64,000 nucleotides of DNA, taken from positions 310,001 through 374,000 of the forward strand of contig NZ_PGGW01000069.1 in the NCBI RefSeq assembly GCF_002794255.1. Reading direction: 5' to 3'. The translations under genes and the position numbers were made by a program. The notes under the pieces are model-generated. The model saw nothing but the letters and a program-made list of their open reading frames with translations. It did not search any database and was not told the origin of the DNA. Source of the stretch: Streptomyces carminius. Its GTDB lineage: Bacteria > Actinomycetota > Actinomycetes > Streptomycetales > Streptomycetaceae. Positions 33,938-42,629 of the stretch are shown here, piece by piece; the stretch's first letter is position 1, and each line of letters opens with the position of its first letter.

Positions 33938-33972
33938 GCGGTCCCGCCGCTCGCCGGGAGCGGCGGGACCGC
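33938..33972 (-). terminator. Hairpin after the HTH/Clp_N gene
   Basis: Perfect 15-bp arms (33938-33952 and 33958-33972, starting GCGGTCCCGC) around a 5-nt loop, 89 bp past the stop of the HTH/Clp_N gene. It occupies the 314-bp gap 33747-34060, in which I see no gene. Confidence 0.7.
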
Positions 33973-34060
33973 ACAGTGCGCCTGCCCGTCCGTCCGGCTG
34001 CCGGAGCCCGCGCGGCCGTCGTGCGGTTTCCGGGCGCGGGGGCGCGCTCGCCCCGCACGC

Positions 34061-34813
34061 TCACCCCCGTCCGAGGTCGGCGCGGATGACGGCCAGCGCC
34101 TCGGTGACGTACGTCTCGGCGGCCTCCTTGGTGAGGCCCAGGCCGCTGAGCGGTCCCTGCCCGTGCTCCTGCTCCAGCAGGGCGAGCAGCAGGTGCTCGG
34201 TGCCGATGTAGTTGTGGCCCAGGCGCAGCGCCTCGCGGAAGGTGAGCTCCAGGGCCTTCTTGCTCCCGGCGTCGAACGGGATGAGGTCGGTCTTCCCCGC
34301 CTCGCCCGAGGCGGGCGGCAGGGTGTCGGTGAGAGCCTGCCGGACGGCCTCCGGCGTCACGCCCTGTGCGGTGATCGCCTTCGCGGCGAGCCCTTCCGGC
34401 TCGCTCAGCAGGCCCAGGGCCAGGTGCGGCGGGGTGATCTCGGGGTGGCCCGCCGCGGTGGCCTCGTTCTGGGCCGCCACCACCGTGTTCCTGGCGCGCG
34501 GGGTGAAGCGGCCGAAGCCCTGGGCGGGGTCGAGGTCCGAGGTGCCGGGGGCCTTGGGGACGAAGCGCTTCTGGGCGGCCTGCTTGGTGATGCCCATGCT
34601 CCGCCCGATGTCGGTCCAGGAGGCGCCCGAGCGCCGGGCCTGGTCCACGAAGTGGCCGATCAGGTGGTCGGCCACCTCGCCGAGGTGCTCGGCGGTGAGG
34701 ACGGCGGTGGAGAGCTGGTCCAGGACGTCCTCGTGGGTCTTCTTGATGCCGTGGATCAGGTCGTCGAGGCGGATGGACGCGGTCAGGGGTGCGGGGTTTC
34801 CGGGATCTGTCAT
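34061..34813 (-). CDS. HTH and double Clp_N domain protein
   Basis: 250 residues. An N-terminal helical region contains a sigma/HTH-like element (ASWTDIGRSMGITKQAAQKR, about 63-83). Two Clp R-domain repeats follow: FGRFTPRARNTVVAAQNEA with HLALGLL (about 98-165) and FDAGSKKALELTFREALRLG with YIGTEHLLLALL (about 175-240). In ClpA/ClpC this domain binds adaptors; here no AAA domain follows, so the protein is probably a DNA-binding regulator. The ATG has no ribosome site and lies 6 nt after a -10 box, so the mRNA should be leaderless. Two dyads cover its promoter, which suggests autoregulation. Confidence 0.85.
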   Translation of the reverse strand: MTDPGNPAPLTASIRLDDLIHGIKKTHEDVLDQLSTAVLTAEHLGEVADHLIGHFVDQARRSGASWTDIGRSMGITKQAAQKRFVPKAPGTSDLDPAQGFGRFTPRARNTVVAAQNEATAAGHPEITPPHLALGLLSEPEGLAAKAITAQGVTPEAVRQALTDTLPPASGEAGKTDLIPFDAGSKKALELTFREALRLGHNYIGTEHLLLALLEQEHGQGPLSGLGLTKEAAETYVTEALAVIRADLGRG

Positions 34814-34814
34814 A

Positions 34815-34863
34815 CGTCAACCGTAGGTTGACGACAGGCTATCGTCAACCCCAGGTTGACGAT
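34815..34863 (-). promoter_or_regulatory. Leaderless promoter flanked by two operators
   Basis: On the minus strand, -35 TTGACG (34848-34843), a 17-bp spacer and -10 TACGGT (34825-34820), which places transcription start at or next to the A of the ATG (34813). Two copies of GTCAACC-N3-GGTTGAC overlie it: 34815-34833 over the -10, and 34841-34863 over the -35, the latter with perfect 10-bp arms ATCGTCAACC and GGTTGACGAT. The HTH/Clp_N protein is the likely binder. Confidence 0.75.
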
Positions 34864-34966
34864 GGTCCGGTCCGGCGGGGAACAGCCTCCGCGCTCATCC
34901 GGGCAAGGCCCCGGCAGGAGTGCGAGGATGGCCGGACACACGGTCCGAGAGAAGGAGATGACGCAG

Positions 34967-37537
34967 GTGCCTGGTACGAACCTCACGCGTGAAGAGGCGC
35001 GGGAGCGAGCCCGTCTGCTCGAGGTGGACGCCTACGAGATCGAGCTGGACCTCTCCGGCGCCCAGGACGGAGGTACCTTCCGCTCGGTCACCACGGTGCG
35101 GTTCGACGCCCGGGAGGCGGGGGAGAGCTTCATCGACCTGGTGGCCCCCACCGTGCACGAGGTCCTCCTCAACGGTGTGGCCCTCGACCCCGCCGAAGTG
35201 TTCGCCGACTCCCGCATCGCCCTGCCCGGCCTGGTCGAGGGCCGCAACGAACTGCGGGTCGCCGCCGACTGCGCGTACACCAACACCGGTGAGGGTCTGC
35301 ACCGCTTCGTCGACCCCGTCGACCAGCAGGCGTACCTCTACACCCAGTTCGAGGTGCCCGACGCCCGCCGGGTCTTCGCCGTCTTCGAGCAGCCCGACCT
35401 CAAGGCGTCCTTCGCCTTCACCGTCACCGCTCCCGAGGGCTGGACGGTGATCTCCAACTCGCCCACCCCGGAGCCGCGCGACAACGTCTGGCGCTTCGAG
35501 CCGACGCCGCGCATCTCCTCCTACATCACCGCGCTGATCGCCGGCCCGTACCACTCGGTGCACAGCAGCTGGGAGGACGGCAAGGGGCGCAGCGTGCCGC
35601 TGGGCGTCTACTGCCGCCCGTCGCTGGCCGAGCACCTCGACTCGGACGCGATCTTCGCCGTCACCCGGCAGGGCTTCGACTGGTTCGAGGAGAAGTTCGG
35701 CCTCCCCTACCCCTTCGCCAAGTACGACCAGCTCTTCGTCCCCGAGTTCAACGCGGGCGCGATGGAGAACGCCGGCGCGGTCACCATCCGCGACCAGTAC
35801 GTCTTCCGCTCCAAGGTGACGGACGCCGCCTACGAGGTGCGCGCCGAGACCATCCTCCACGAGCTGGCCCACATGTGGTTCGGCGACCTGGTCACCATGG
35901 AGTGGTGGAACGACCTGTGGCTGAACGAGTCGTTCGCCACCTACACCTCCATCGCCTGCCAGGCCGCCGCCCCCGGCAGCCGCTGGCCGCAGGCGTGGAC
36001 CACCTTCGCCAACTCCATGAAGACCTGGGCCTACCGCCAGGACCAGCTCCCCTCCACCCACCCGATCATGGCCGAGATCCGGGATCTGGACGACGTCCTG
36101 GTCAACTTCGACGGCATCACCTACGCCAAGGGCGCCTCCGTCCTCAAGCAGCTCGTCGCCTACGTCGGCGAGGAGGCGTTCTTCAGCGGTGTGCGGACGT
36201 ACTTCAAGCGCCACGCCTGGGGCAACACCCGGCTGACCGACCTGCTCACCGCGCTGGAGGAGACCTCCGGCCGGGATCTGAAGACCTGGTCGCGGGCCTG
36301 GCTGGAGACCGCGGGCATCAACATCCTGCGGCCCGAGCTCACCGTCGGCGAGGACGGGACGATCGCCTCCTTCGCGGTGCGCCAGGAGGCCCCGGCCCTG
36401 CCCGAGGGCGCCCAGGGTGAGCCGCTGCTGCGCCCGCACCGCATCGCGGTGGGCTCCTACGAACTGGAGGACGGGAAGCTGGTGCGCACCGGCCGCGTCG
36501 AGCTGGACGTGGACGGCGAGCTGACCGAGGTGCCCGAGCTGGCCGGCACCCGCCGCCCGGCCGTGCTCCTGCTCAACGACGACGACCTGTCGTACGCCAA
36601 GGTCCGGCTCGACCCCGAGTCGCTGGCCACCGTCACCCAGCACCTGGGCGACTTCGCCGAGTCGCTGCCGCGCGCCCTGTGCTGGGCCTCGGCCTGGGAC
36701 ATGACCCGGGACGGCGAGCTGGCCACCCGCGACTACCTGGAGCTGGTGCTCTCCGGCATCGGCAAGGAGTCCGACATCGGTGTCGTGCAGTCCCTCCAGC
36801 GGCAGGTCAAGCTCGCCCTGGACCTGTACGCGGCCCCCGCCTGGCGCGAGACGGGGCTGCTGCGCTGGTCCGACGCGGCACTGGAGCGGCTGCTCGCCGC
36901 CGAGCCCGGCAGCGACCACCAGCTCGCCTGGGCGCGGGCCCTGACCGCGACCGCCCGTACCGAGGAGCAGCTCTACCTGCTCGCCGGACTGCTGGGCGGC
37001 AGCGAGGAGATCGAGGGCCTGACCGTGGACACCGAGCTGCGCTGGGCGCTGCTGCACCGCCTGGCGGCCACCGGGCGCGCCGACGAGGCGGCCGTCGAGG
37101 CCGAGCTGGCGCGCGACCGGACCTCGGCCGGCGAGCGGCACGCGGCCGCCGCCCGGGCGGCCCGGCCCACCGAGGAGGCCAAGGCCGAGGCCTGGGCCCA
37201 GGTCGTGGAGTCGGACAAGCTGCCCAACGCCATGCAGGAGGCGGTCATCTCCGGCTTCGTCCAGACCGACCAGCGCGAACTGCTCGCCCCCTACACCGCG
37301 AAGTACTTCGACGCGCTCAAGGGCGTGTGGGAGTCGCGCAGCCACGAGATGGCGCAGCAGATCGCGGTCGGGCTCTACCCGTCCCTCCAGGTCTCCGAGG
37401 AGACCCTGCGCGCCACGGACGCCTGGCTGGCGGCGGCCGGGCCCAGTGCCGCCCTGCGCCGGCTGGTGGTCGAGTCCCGCGCCGGGATCGAGCGTGCCCT
37501 GAGGGCACAGGCGGCGGACGCCGCCGCGGCGGTCTGA
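34967..37537 (+). CDS. pepN: Aminopeptidase N (M1 family)
   Basis: 856 residues, the family length. The substrate motif GAMEN is at residues 264-268 and the zinc site HELAH at 298-302, with the second Glu in WWNDLWLNESFA. It is a cytoplasmic zinc enzyme that removes N-terminal residues from peptides, finishing degradation begun by Clp and proteasome. GTG at 34967 chosen because GAAGGAG then lies 9 bp upstream and the protein begins with the family's PGTNLTREEA; an ATG at 34958 touches the ribosome site. The HTH/Clp_N gene is divergent. Confidence 0.95.
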   Translation: MPGTNLTREEARERARLLEVDAYEIELDLSGAQDGGTFRSVTTVRFDAREAGESFIDLVAPTVHEVLLNGVALDPAEVFADSRIALPGLVEGRNELRVAADCAYTNTGEGLHRFVDPVDQQAYLYTQFEVPDARRVFAVFEQPDLKASFAFTVTAPEGWTVISNSPTPEPRDNVWRFEPTPRISSYITALIAGPYHSVHSSWEDGKGRSVPLGVYCRPSLAEHLDSDAIFAVTRQGFDWFEEKFGLPYPFAKYDQLFVPEFNAGAMENAGAVTIRDQYVFRSKVTDAAYEVRAETILHELAHMWFGDLVTMEWWNDLWLNESFATYTSIACQAAAPGSRWPQAWTTFANSMKTWAYRQDQLPSTHPIMAEIRDLDDVLVNFDGITYAKGASVLKQLVAYVGEEAFFSGVRTYFKRHAWGNTRLTDLLTALEETSGRDLKTWSRAWLETAGINILRPELTVGEDGTIASFAVRQEAPALPEGAQGEPLLRPHRIAVGSYELEDGKLVRTGRVELDVDGELTEVPELAGTRRPAVLLLNDDDLSYAKVRLDPESLATVTQHLGDFAESLPRALCWASAWDMTRDGELATRDYLELVLSGIGKESDIGVVQSLQRQVKLALDLYAAPAWRETGLLRWSDAALERLLAAEPGSDHQLAWARALTATARTEEQLYLLAGLLGGSEEIEGLTVDTELRWALLHRLAATGRADEAAVEAELARDRTSAGERHAAAARAARPTEEAKAEAWAQVVESDKLPNAMQEAVISGFVQTDQRELLAPYTAKYFDALKGVWESRSHEMAQQIAVGLYPSLQVSEETLRATDAWLAAAGPSAALRRLVVESRAGIERALRAQAADAAAAV

Positions 37538-37577
37538 CACCGGGAGCGGGAGGAGCCGGAGCGCGTACGGCGCACAC

Positions 37578-37613
37578 GGAGAGGGGGTGGCGTCCGGGCG
37601 CCACCCCCTCTCC
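37578..37613. terminator. Bidirectional hairpin between pepN and terC
   Basis: Perfect 15-bp arms GGAGAGGGGGTGGCG (37578-37592) and its complement (37599-37613) around a 6-nt loop, between convergent genes. Confidence 0.8.
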
Positions 37614-37635
37614 GCGTCCCCCTCCGCCCGGGCGG

Positions 37636-38679
37636 TCAGTCCGGCGCCGCGCGGCGCGGCTCGGGCCTGCCGCCCGGTGGGCCGTCCCCGCTGTCCTCCC
37701 CGCTGTCCTCACTGCTGTCCTCCCCGCTGTTCTCACTGCTGTCCCCGCCCCGGGAGCGGGTGGACACCAGGGAGGAGACGACGGAGACGGTGATGGTGAC
37801 GACGATGACCCCGAGGGTGAGGGGGATGGGCAGCTTGCCCACGGGGGTCTCGGACAGGATCAGCTTGGCGCCGGCGAAGGCGAGCAGGAACGCCAGACCG
37901 TAGTGGAGGTGGACGAAGCGCCGCAGCAGCCCGGCCAGGCAGAAGTACAGACTGCGCAGGCCGAGGATGGCGAAGGCGTTGGCCGTCCACACCAGGAAGG
38001 TGTTGGTGGTGATGGCCAGGACGGCCGCGACGGAGTCGACGGCGAAGACCAGGTCGGTGGCCTCGATCGCGACGAGTGCGACGAACAGCAGGGTGACCAC
38101 CCGGCGGCCGTCGAGCCGGACGAGGAACCGGCTGCCGTGGTACCGGGGATCGGTCGGGACGACCTTGCGGATCAGGCGCACCACCGGGTTGCGGTCGGGG
38201 TCGACCTCCTCGTTGTGCGAGAAGGCCATCTTCCAGCCGGTCCAGATCAGGAACGCGCCGAGGAGGTAGGCGGTCCAGAAGAAGATCTCCAGCAGCCGGG
38301 CCCCCACGAAGATGAACGCCAGACGGGCGGCGAGCGCGCCGATCACACCCCAGAAGAGGACCTTGTGCTGGTAGGCGTCGGGGACGGCGAAGAACGAGAA
38401 GATCAGCGCGAAGACGAAGATGTTGTCGACCGACAGCGCCTTCTCGATCAGGTAGCCCGAGTAGTAGGTGCCGGCCGTCTCGCCCCCCTGCCAGGCCCAC
38501 AGCACCAGGCCGAAGCCCAGGCCCACGGCGATCCACACCGCGCTCCAGATCGTGGCCTCGCGTAGGCCGATCACGTGGTTGTCGCGGTGGGCGAGCAGGT
38601 CGACGGCGAGCATCACGGCGATGCCGACGGTCAGCGCGGCCCACACCCACAAGGGGGCGGTGAAAGACGGATCGTTCAT
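37636..38679 (-). CDS. TerC family integral membrane protein
   Basis: 347 residues with about nine TM helices. TerC features are clear: IEKALSVDNIFVFALIFSFF, the conserved charged helix VALVAIEATDLVFAVDSVAAVLA, and FAILGLRSLYFCLAG. Members are linked to tellurite resistance and to export of metal ions (Mn2+) or metalation of exported proteins. The C-terminal tail (about 312-347) is an acidic Ser/Glu/Asp repeat (ENSGEDSSEDSGEDSGDG) coded by short DNA repeats. It stands between two aminopeptidase genes. Confidence 0.92.
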   Translation of the reverse strand: MNDPSFTAPLWVWAALTVGIAVMLAVDLLAHRDNHVIGLREATIWSAVWIAVGLGFGLVLWAWQGGETAGTYYSGYLIEKALSVDNIFVFALIFSFFAVPDAYQHKVLFWGVIGALAARLAFIFVGARLLEIFFWTAYLLGAFLIWTGWKMAFSHNEEVDPDRNPVVRLIRKVVPTDPRYHGSRFLVRLDGRRVVTLLFVALVAIEATDLVFAVDSVAAVLAITTNTFLVWTANAFAILGLRSLYFCLAGLLRRFVHLHYGLAFLLAFAGAKLILSETPVGKLPIPLTLGVIVVTITVSVVSSLVSTRSRGGDSSENSGEDSSEDSGEDSGDGPPGGRPEPRRAAPD

Positions 38680-38853
38680 TGGAACCGCGTTCCTTGCGCG
38701 GCGGCGGCCGAAACGGCTGAGGCGACCGAAACGGCCGGAACGGTCGCCGGCCTGGCGCGGTGCGTGTCACGTCGGCGGAGAGCCGGAGGAGCCGGGGGGC
38801 GGGAGACGACCTCCCGGGCGGTGCCCGCCACCCGCCGTCCCGCCCCGCCCCGG

Positions 38854-41457
38854 TCAGACGCGGGCGCGCGCGTCGCACTCCTGGGCGCGCAGCGCCCGGG
38901 CGGTGTCGTCGCGGGCCTCCAGCACCAGCCGGCGCAGCGCCGGGGCGGCGTCCGGATGGTCCGTCAGCCAGGCGTCGGTCAGCTCCACCACGGCCCCGGC
39001 GTCCTGCAGCGCCGGGTACAGGCCGCGGACGACCGCCATGCCGATCTCGATGGACCGCTCGGCCCAGACCCGCTCCAGCGCCTCGAAGTAGCGCGGCGCG
39101 TACGGCGCCAGCAGCTCCCGCTGCCCCGGCTGGTCGAAGCCGGAGATGGTCGCCTCCACCAGCGCGTTGGAGAGCCGGTCGGAGTCCACCACGTCCGACC
39201 AGGCCCGCTCCTTGACCCGGGCGGAAGGCCGCGCGGCCAGGCAGCGCACCTGGTGGCGCCGGCCCGAGGCGGTGTCGTCGCGCGCCAGCTCGGCCGCCAG
39301 CCGCGCCTCGTCGGCCGCGCCGTGGGCGGCCAGCGGCTCCAGGAAGGTCCAGCGCAGCTCCTGGTCGATCTCCAGCCCGTCGATCCGGCCGGTCCCCGCC
39401 AGCAGCCGGTCCAGCATCTGCAGGTCGTGCTCGTCGTGCGCGAGGGAGGCGAAGAACCGCGCCCAGGCGAGCTGGTGGTCGCTGCCGGGGGCGGCCTGCC
39501 GCAGATGCCGCAGCGCGCCCTGGGTGAGCTCCCGGGCGCTCTCCCCGCGCGCGGCGGGCGCCACGTAGTGCACCAGGGCGGTGCGCGCCCAGGCGTGCAG
39601 CATCTGCACCACGCCGATGTCGCTCTCCTCGCCCGCGAAGCGCAGCACCAGGCCCAGGAAGTCGTGCGCGGGCATCAGCGCGTCACGGGTGAGGTTCCAC
39701 AGCGCCGACCAGCACAGCGCGCGGGTCAGCGGCTCGGTGACCGAGCCCAGATGGTCGCGGAGGGTGGCCAGGGAGGTCTCGTCGAAGCGGACCTTGCAGT
39801 ACGTCAGGTCCTCGTCGTTGACGACGATCAGCTCCGGCCGCCCGGCCCCGGCCAGCTCCGCCACGACCGTCCGCGCCCCGGTGACGTCCACCTCCGCGCG
39901 GGCGTAGCGCTCCAGTGCCCCGCCCGCGTCCTGCCGCCGGTACAGGCCGACCGCGACCCGGTGCGGGCGCAGCACCGGGTGTTCCTCGGGCGCCTCCTGG
40001 GTGATCGCCAGCTCGGTGATCCGGCCCGCGGCGTCGCAGACGGCGTGCGGGGTCAGGGAGTTGACCCCGGCGGTCTGCAGCCAGGCCCGCGACCAGGTCG
40101 CCATGTCCCGGCCGGAGGTCTCCTCCAGGACCGACAGCAGGTCCGCCAGCCGGGTGTTGCCCCAGGCGTGGCGCTTGAAGTAGCGGCGCGCGCCCTCCAT
40201 GAACGCGTCGCGCCCGGCGTAGGCGACGAGCTGCTTGAGGACCGAGGCGCCCTTGGCGTAGGTGATGCCGTCGAAGTTGAGCTTGGCATCCTCCAGGTCC
40301 CGGATGTCCGCGGTGACCGGGTGGGTGGAGGGGAGCTGGTCGGCGCGGTACGCCCAGGACTTGCGGCGGTTGGCGAAGGTGACCCAGCCGTCGGTGAACC
40401 GGGTGGCCTCCGCCAGCGACAGGGCGCCCATGAAGTCCGCGAAGGACTCCTTGAGCCACAGGTCGTCCCACCACTCCATGGTGACCAGGTCGCCGAACCA
40501 CATGTGCGCCATCTCGTGCAGGACGACGTTGGCGCGGCCCTCGTAGGCGGCGTCGGTCACCTTGCCGCGGAAGACGAACTCCTCGCGGAAGGTCACGCAC
40601 CCCGGGTTCTCCATCGCCCCCAGGTTGTACTCGGGCACGAACGCCTGGTCGTACTTGCCGAACGGGTACGGGTAGTCGAAGTGGTCGTGGAAGAAGTCCA
40701 GGCCCTGCTTGGTGACGGTGAAGACCTCCTCGGCGTCGAAGTACCGGGCCAGTCCCTTGCGGCACAGCGCCCCGAGCGGGACCACCAGCTCGGTACCGTC
40801 CGCCAGGACGCGCCGGTAGACGTCGGTGACATGGTGGTACGGGCCCGCGACGACCGCCGTGATGTACGTGGAGATCGGCTTCGTGGGCGCGAACCGCCAC
40901 AGGGCCGCCCCCTCGCCGACCGGCCGCGGCCCGTCCTCGGGAGCGCTGTTGCTCAGCACCGTCCAGCCGGCGGGGGCGGTGACGGTGAAGGTGAAGGGCG
41001 CCTTGAGGTCGGGCTGCTCGAAGTTCGCGAAGACCCGGCGGGCGTCGGCGGGCTCGTACTGGGTGTAGAGGTAGGTCTCGCCGTCCTCCGGGTCGACGAA
41101 GTGGTGCAGCCCCTCGCCCGTGCGGCTGTACGCGCACCAGGCGTCCACGATCAGCGTGTTCTCGGCCGCCAGCGAGTCGAGTGCGAGGCGCGAGCCGTCG
41201 AACACCTTCGCCACGTGGAGCTCCCGGCCGTTGAGCGTCACGGAGGAGACCTCCGGCGCGATCAGGTCGGCGAAGGTGGCGGCGCCCGGCTCCGCGCAGC
41301 GGAAGCGGACCGTGGTGGTGGAACGGAAGGTACGGGGCCCGGCCCCGGAATGGGGGCCGACCGCGGAGCGCAGGTCGAGTGCGACGTCGTACCCGTCCAC
41401 GGTCAGCAGCCGGGCACGCTCCCGGGCCTCGTCACGGGTCAGGTTCTCACCGGGCAC
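38854..41457 (-). CDS. Second aminopeptidase N paralogue (M1 family)
   Basis: 867 residues. GAMEN at 280-284 and HEMAH at 314-318, with the distal Glu in WWDDLWLKESFADF, so the zinc site is complete. It is related over its whole length to the aminopeptidase at 34967 but diverged (for example LGAMENPGCVTFREEFVF instead of GAMENAGAVTIRDQYVF). The GTG at 41457 gives the family N-terminus PGENLTRDEARER with an AGGGAG site. Probably a different side-chain preference or growth phase. Divergent from the DsbA-type gene. Confidence 0.94.
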   Translation of the reverse strand: MPGENLTRDEARERARLLTVDGYDVALDLRSAVGPHSGAGPRTFRSTTTVRFRCAEPGAATFADLIAPEVSSVTLNGRELHVAKVFDGSRLALDSLAAENTLIVDAWCAYSRTGEGLHHFVDPEDGETYLYTQYEPADARRVFANFEQPDLKAPFTFTVTAPAGWTVLSNSAPEDGPRPVGEGAALWRFAPTKPISTYITAVVAGPYHHVTDVYRRVLADGTELVVPLGALCRKGLARYFDAEEVFTVTKQGLDFFHDHFDYPYPFGKYDQAFVPEYNLGAMENPGCVTFREEFVFRGKVTDAAYEGRANVVLHEMAHMWFGDLVTMEWWDDLWLKESFADFMGALSLAEATRFTDGWVTFANRRKSWAYRADQLPSTHPVTADIRDLEDAKLNFDGITYAKGASVLKQLVAYAGRDAFMEGARRYFKRHAWGNTRLADLLSVLEETSGRDMATWSRAWLQTAGVNSLTPHAVCDAAGRITELAITQEAPEEHPVLRPHRVAVGLYRRQDAGGALERYARAEVDVTGARTVVAELAGAGRPELIVVNDEDLTYCKVRFDETSLATLRDHLGSVTEPLTRALCWSALWNLTRDALMPAHDFLGLVLRFAGEESDIGVVQMLHAWARTALVHYVAPAARGESARELTQGALRHLRQAAPGSDHQLAWARFFASLAHDEHDLQMLDRLLAGTGRIDGLEIDQELRWTFLEPLAAHGAADEARLAAELARDDTASGRRHQVRCLAARPSARVKERAWSDVVDSDRLSNALVEATISGFDQPGQRELLAPYAPRYFEALERVWAERSIEIGMAVVRGLYPALQDAGAVVELTDAWLTDHPDAAPALRRLVLEARDDTARALRAQECDARARV

Positions 41458-41699
41458 GGCGTGACTCCCTCGTCTCGCATGTCGATACAGCGGGTGGTTC
41501 GGAAGGCTCAGGATCCCATGCGGTGCCGCACCGCCGCGCCGTCCCCGCCGTGGCCGGGAATCACCGGCCGCCGTCCGGTGTTCTGCTCCGGCGTGCCCGC
41601 CCCGGCGGCAGCCGCCGCCGGGCTCGCGCGCAGGCCGGGCACGGAACCGGTAGGCACCGGCACGGTCCCATGACGATCCCGGACGAGGAGGAGACGCAC

Positions 41700-42347
41700 A
41701 TGTCCCGGACAGCCGAGAGCACGAGCACGACCCCGGCCGACTTCTGGTTCGACCCCGTGTGCCCATGGGCCTGGCTGACCTCTCGCTGGATGCTGGAGGT
41801 GGAGAAGGTCCGCCCGGTCGAGGTGCGCTGGCACGTGATGAGCCTGTCCGTGCTCAACGAGAACCGGCTGGAGGAACTGCCCGAGGGCTACGCCGAGCTG
41901 ATGAGGAGCGCCTGGGGCCCGGTGCGGGTGCTGATCGCCGCTGAGCAGAAGCACGGCGCCGAGGTGCTCGGCCCGCTCTACACCGCCCTGGGCACCCGTT
42001 TCCACCTCCAGGGCCGCCCCCGGGACCGCGAGACGCTCGTGGACGCCCTGGCGGAGGTCGGCCTCCCGGCGGACCTGGCGGACGCGGCGGACACCGACGC
42101 CCACGACGGGCGGCTGCGCGCCTCGCACGAGGAGGGCATCGGCCTGGTCGGCCAGGAGGTCGGCACCCCGGTGATCGCCGTACCGGGCACGGACGGGGAG
42201 CGGGTGGCCTTCTTCGGGCCGGTCGTCACCCCCGCCCCGAAGGGCGAGGCCGCCGCCCGGCTGTGGGACGGCACCCTGCTGGTGGCCTCGACCCCGGGTT
42301 TCTTCGAGCTGAAGCGCACCCGGACACAGGAGCCGAGGTTCGACTGA
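41700..42347 (+). CDS. Rv2466c-like DsbA family protein (mycothiol-dependent type)
   Basis: 215 residues. The N-terminus (DFWFDPVCPWAWLTSRWMLE) and later blocks (WHVMSLSVLNENR, AWGPVRVLIAAEQKHG, GQEVGTPVIAVPG, FFGPVVTPAPKGEAA, FFELKRTR) match actinobacterial mycothiol-dependent nitroreductase/oxidoreductase Rv2466c. The redox site is CPWA (Cys21), not CPWC, so there is a single active Cys and a monothiol mechanism with mycothiol is likely. From memory, streptomycete members often share this. ATG at 41700 with GAGGAGGAG upstream. Confidence 0.9.
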   Translation: MSRTAESTSTTPADFWFDPVCPWAWLTSRWMLEVEKVRPVEVRWHVMSLSVLNENRLEELPEGYAELMRSAWGPVRVLIAAEQKHGAEVLGPLYTALGTRFHLQGRPRDRETLVDALAEVGLPADLADAADTDAHDGRLRASHEEGIGLVGQEVGTPVIAVPGTDGERVAFFGPVVTPAPKGEAAARLWDGTLLVASTPGFFELKRTRTQEPRFD

Positions 42348-42354
42348 GCCCGCA

Positions 42355-42440
42355 CCGCCGGCACCCGGGCCGGGTGCCGGCGGCGGTACGGACAGGGGGA
42401 CGGCCCGCGCGCACCATGGCCGCGCGCGGGCCGTCCCCCT
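42355..42440 (+). terminator. Tandem hairpins after the DsbA-like gene
   Basis: First hairpin: 12-bp arms CCGCCGGCACCC (42355-42366) and its complement (42372-42383). Second: perfect 19-bp arms (42394-42412 and 42422-42440, starting AGGGGGACGG). Both lie between convergent genes; the second can stop leftward readthrough as well. Confidence 0.8.
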
Positions 42441-42549
42441 GCCGTTTCCCCGGATCCCGCGGTGTGTGAGGACCGAGAGAAGACGATCACGTCCGCGGGA
42501 CGGGCCCCGCCGCGGGGAGGCGGAGGGTGCGGGGCCCGGCATCCATCTT

Positions 42550-42570
42550 GTTGCACATTAGTTGCAACAG
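42550..42570. repeat. Inverted repeat TGTTGCA/TGCAACA
   Basis: Perfect 7-bp arms TGTTGCA (42550-42556) and TGCAACA (42564-42570) around an AT-rich 7-bp centre, in the noncoding gap 42441-42629 downstream of two convergent genes. It has the form of a regulator site but no obvious promoter is beside it. Confidence 0.45.
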
Positions 42571-42629
42571 CGCTTCCAGGGCAACAAGGCGTACGGTGTG
42601 GTGCGCCGCGGGGGCGTCTTCCTGCCCGC

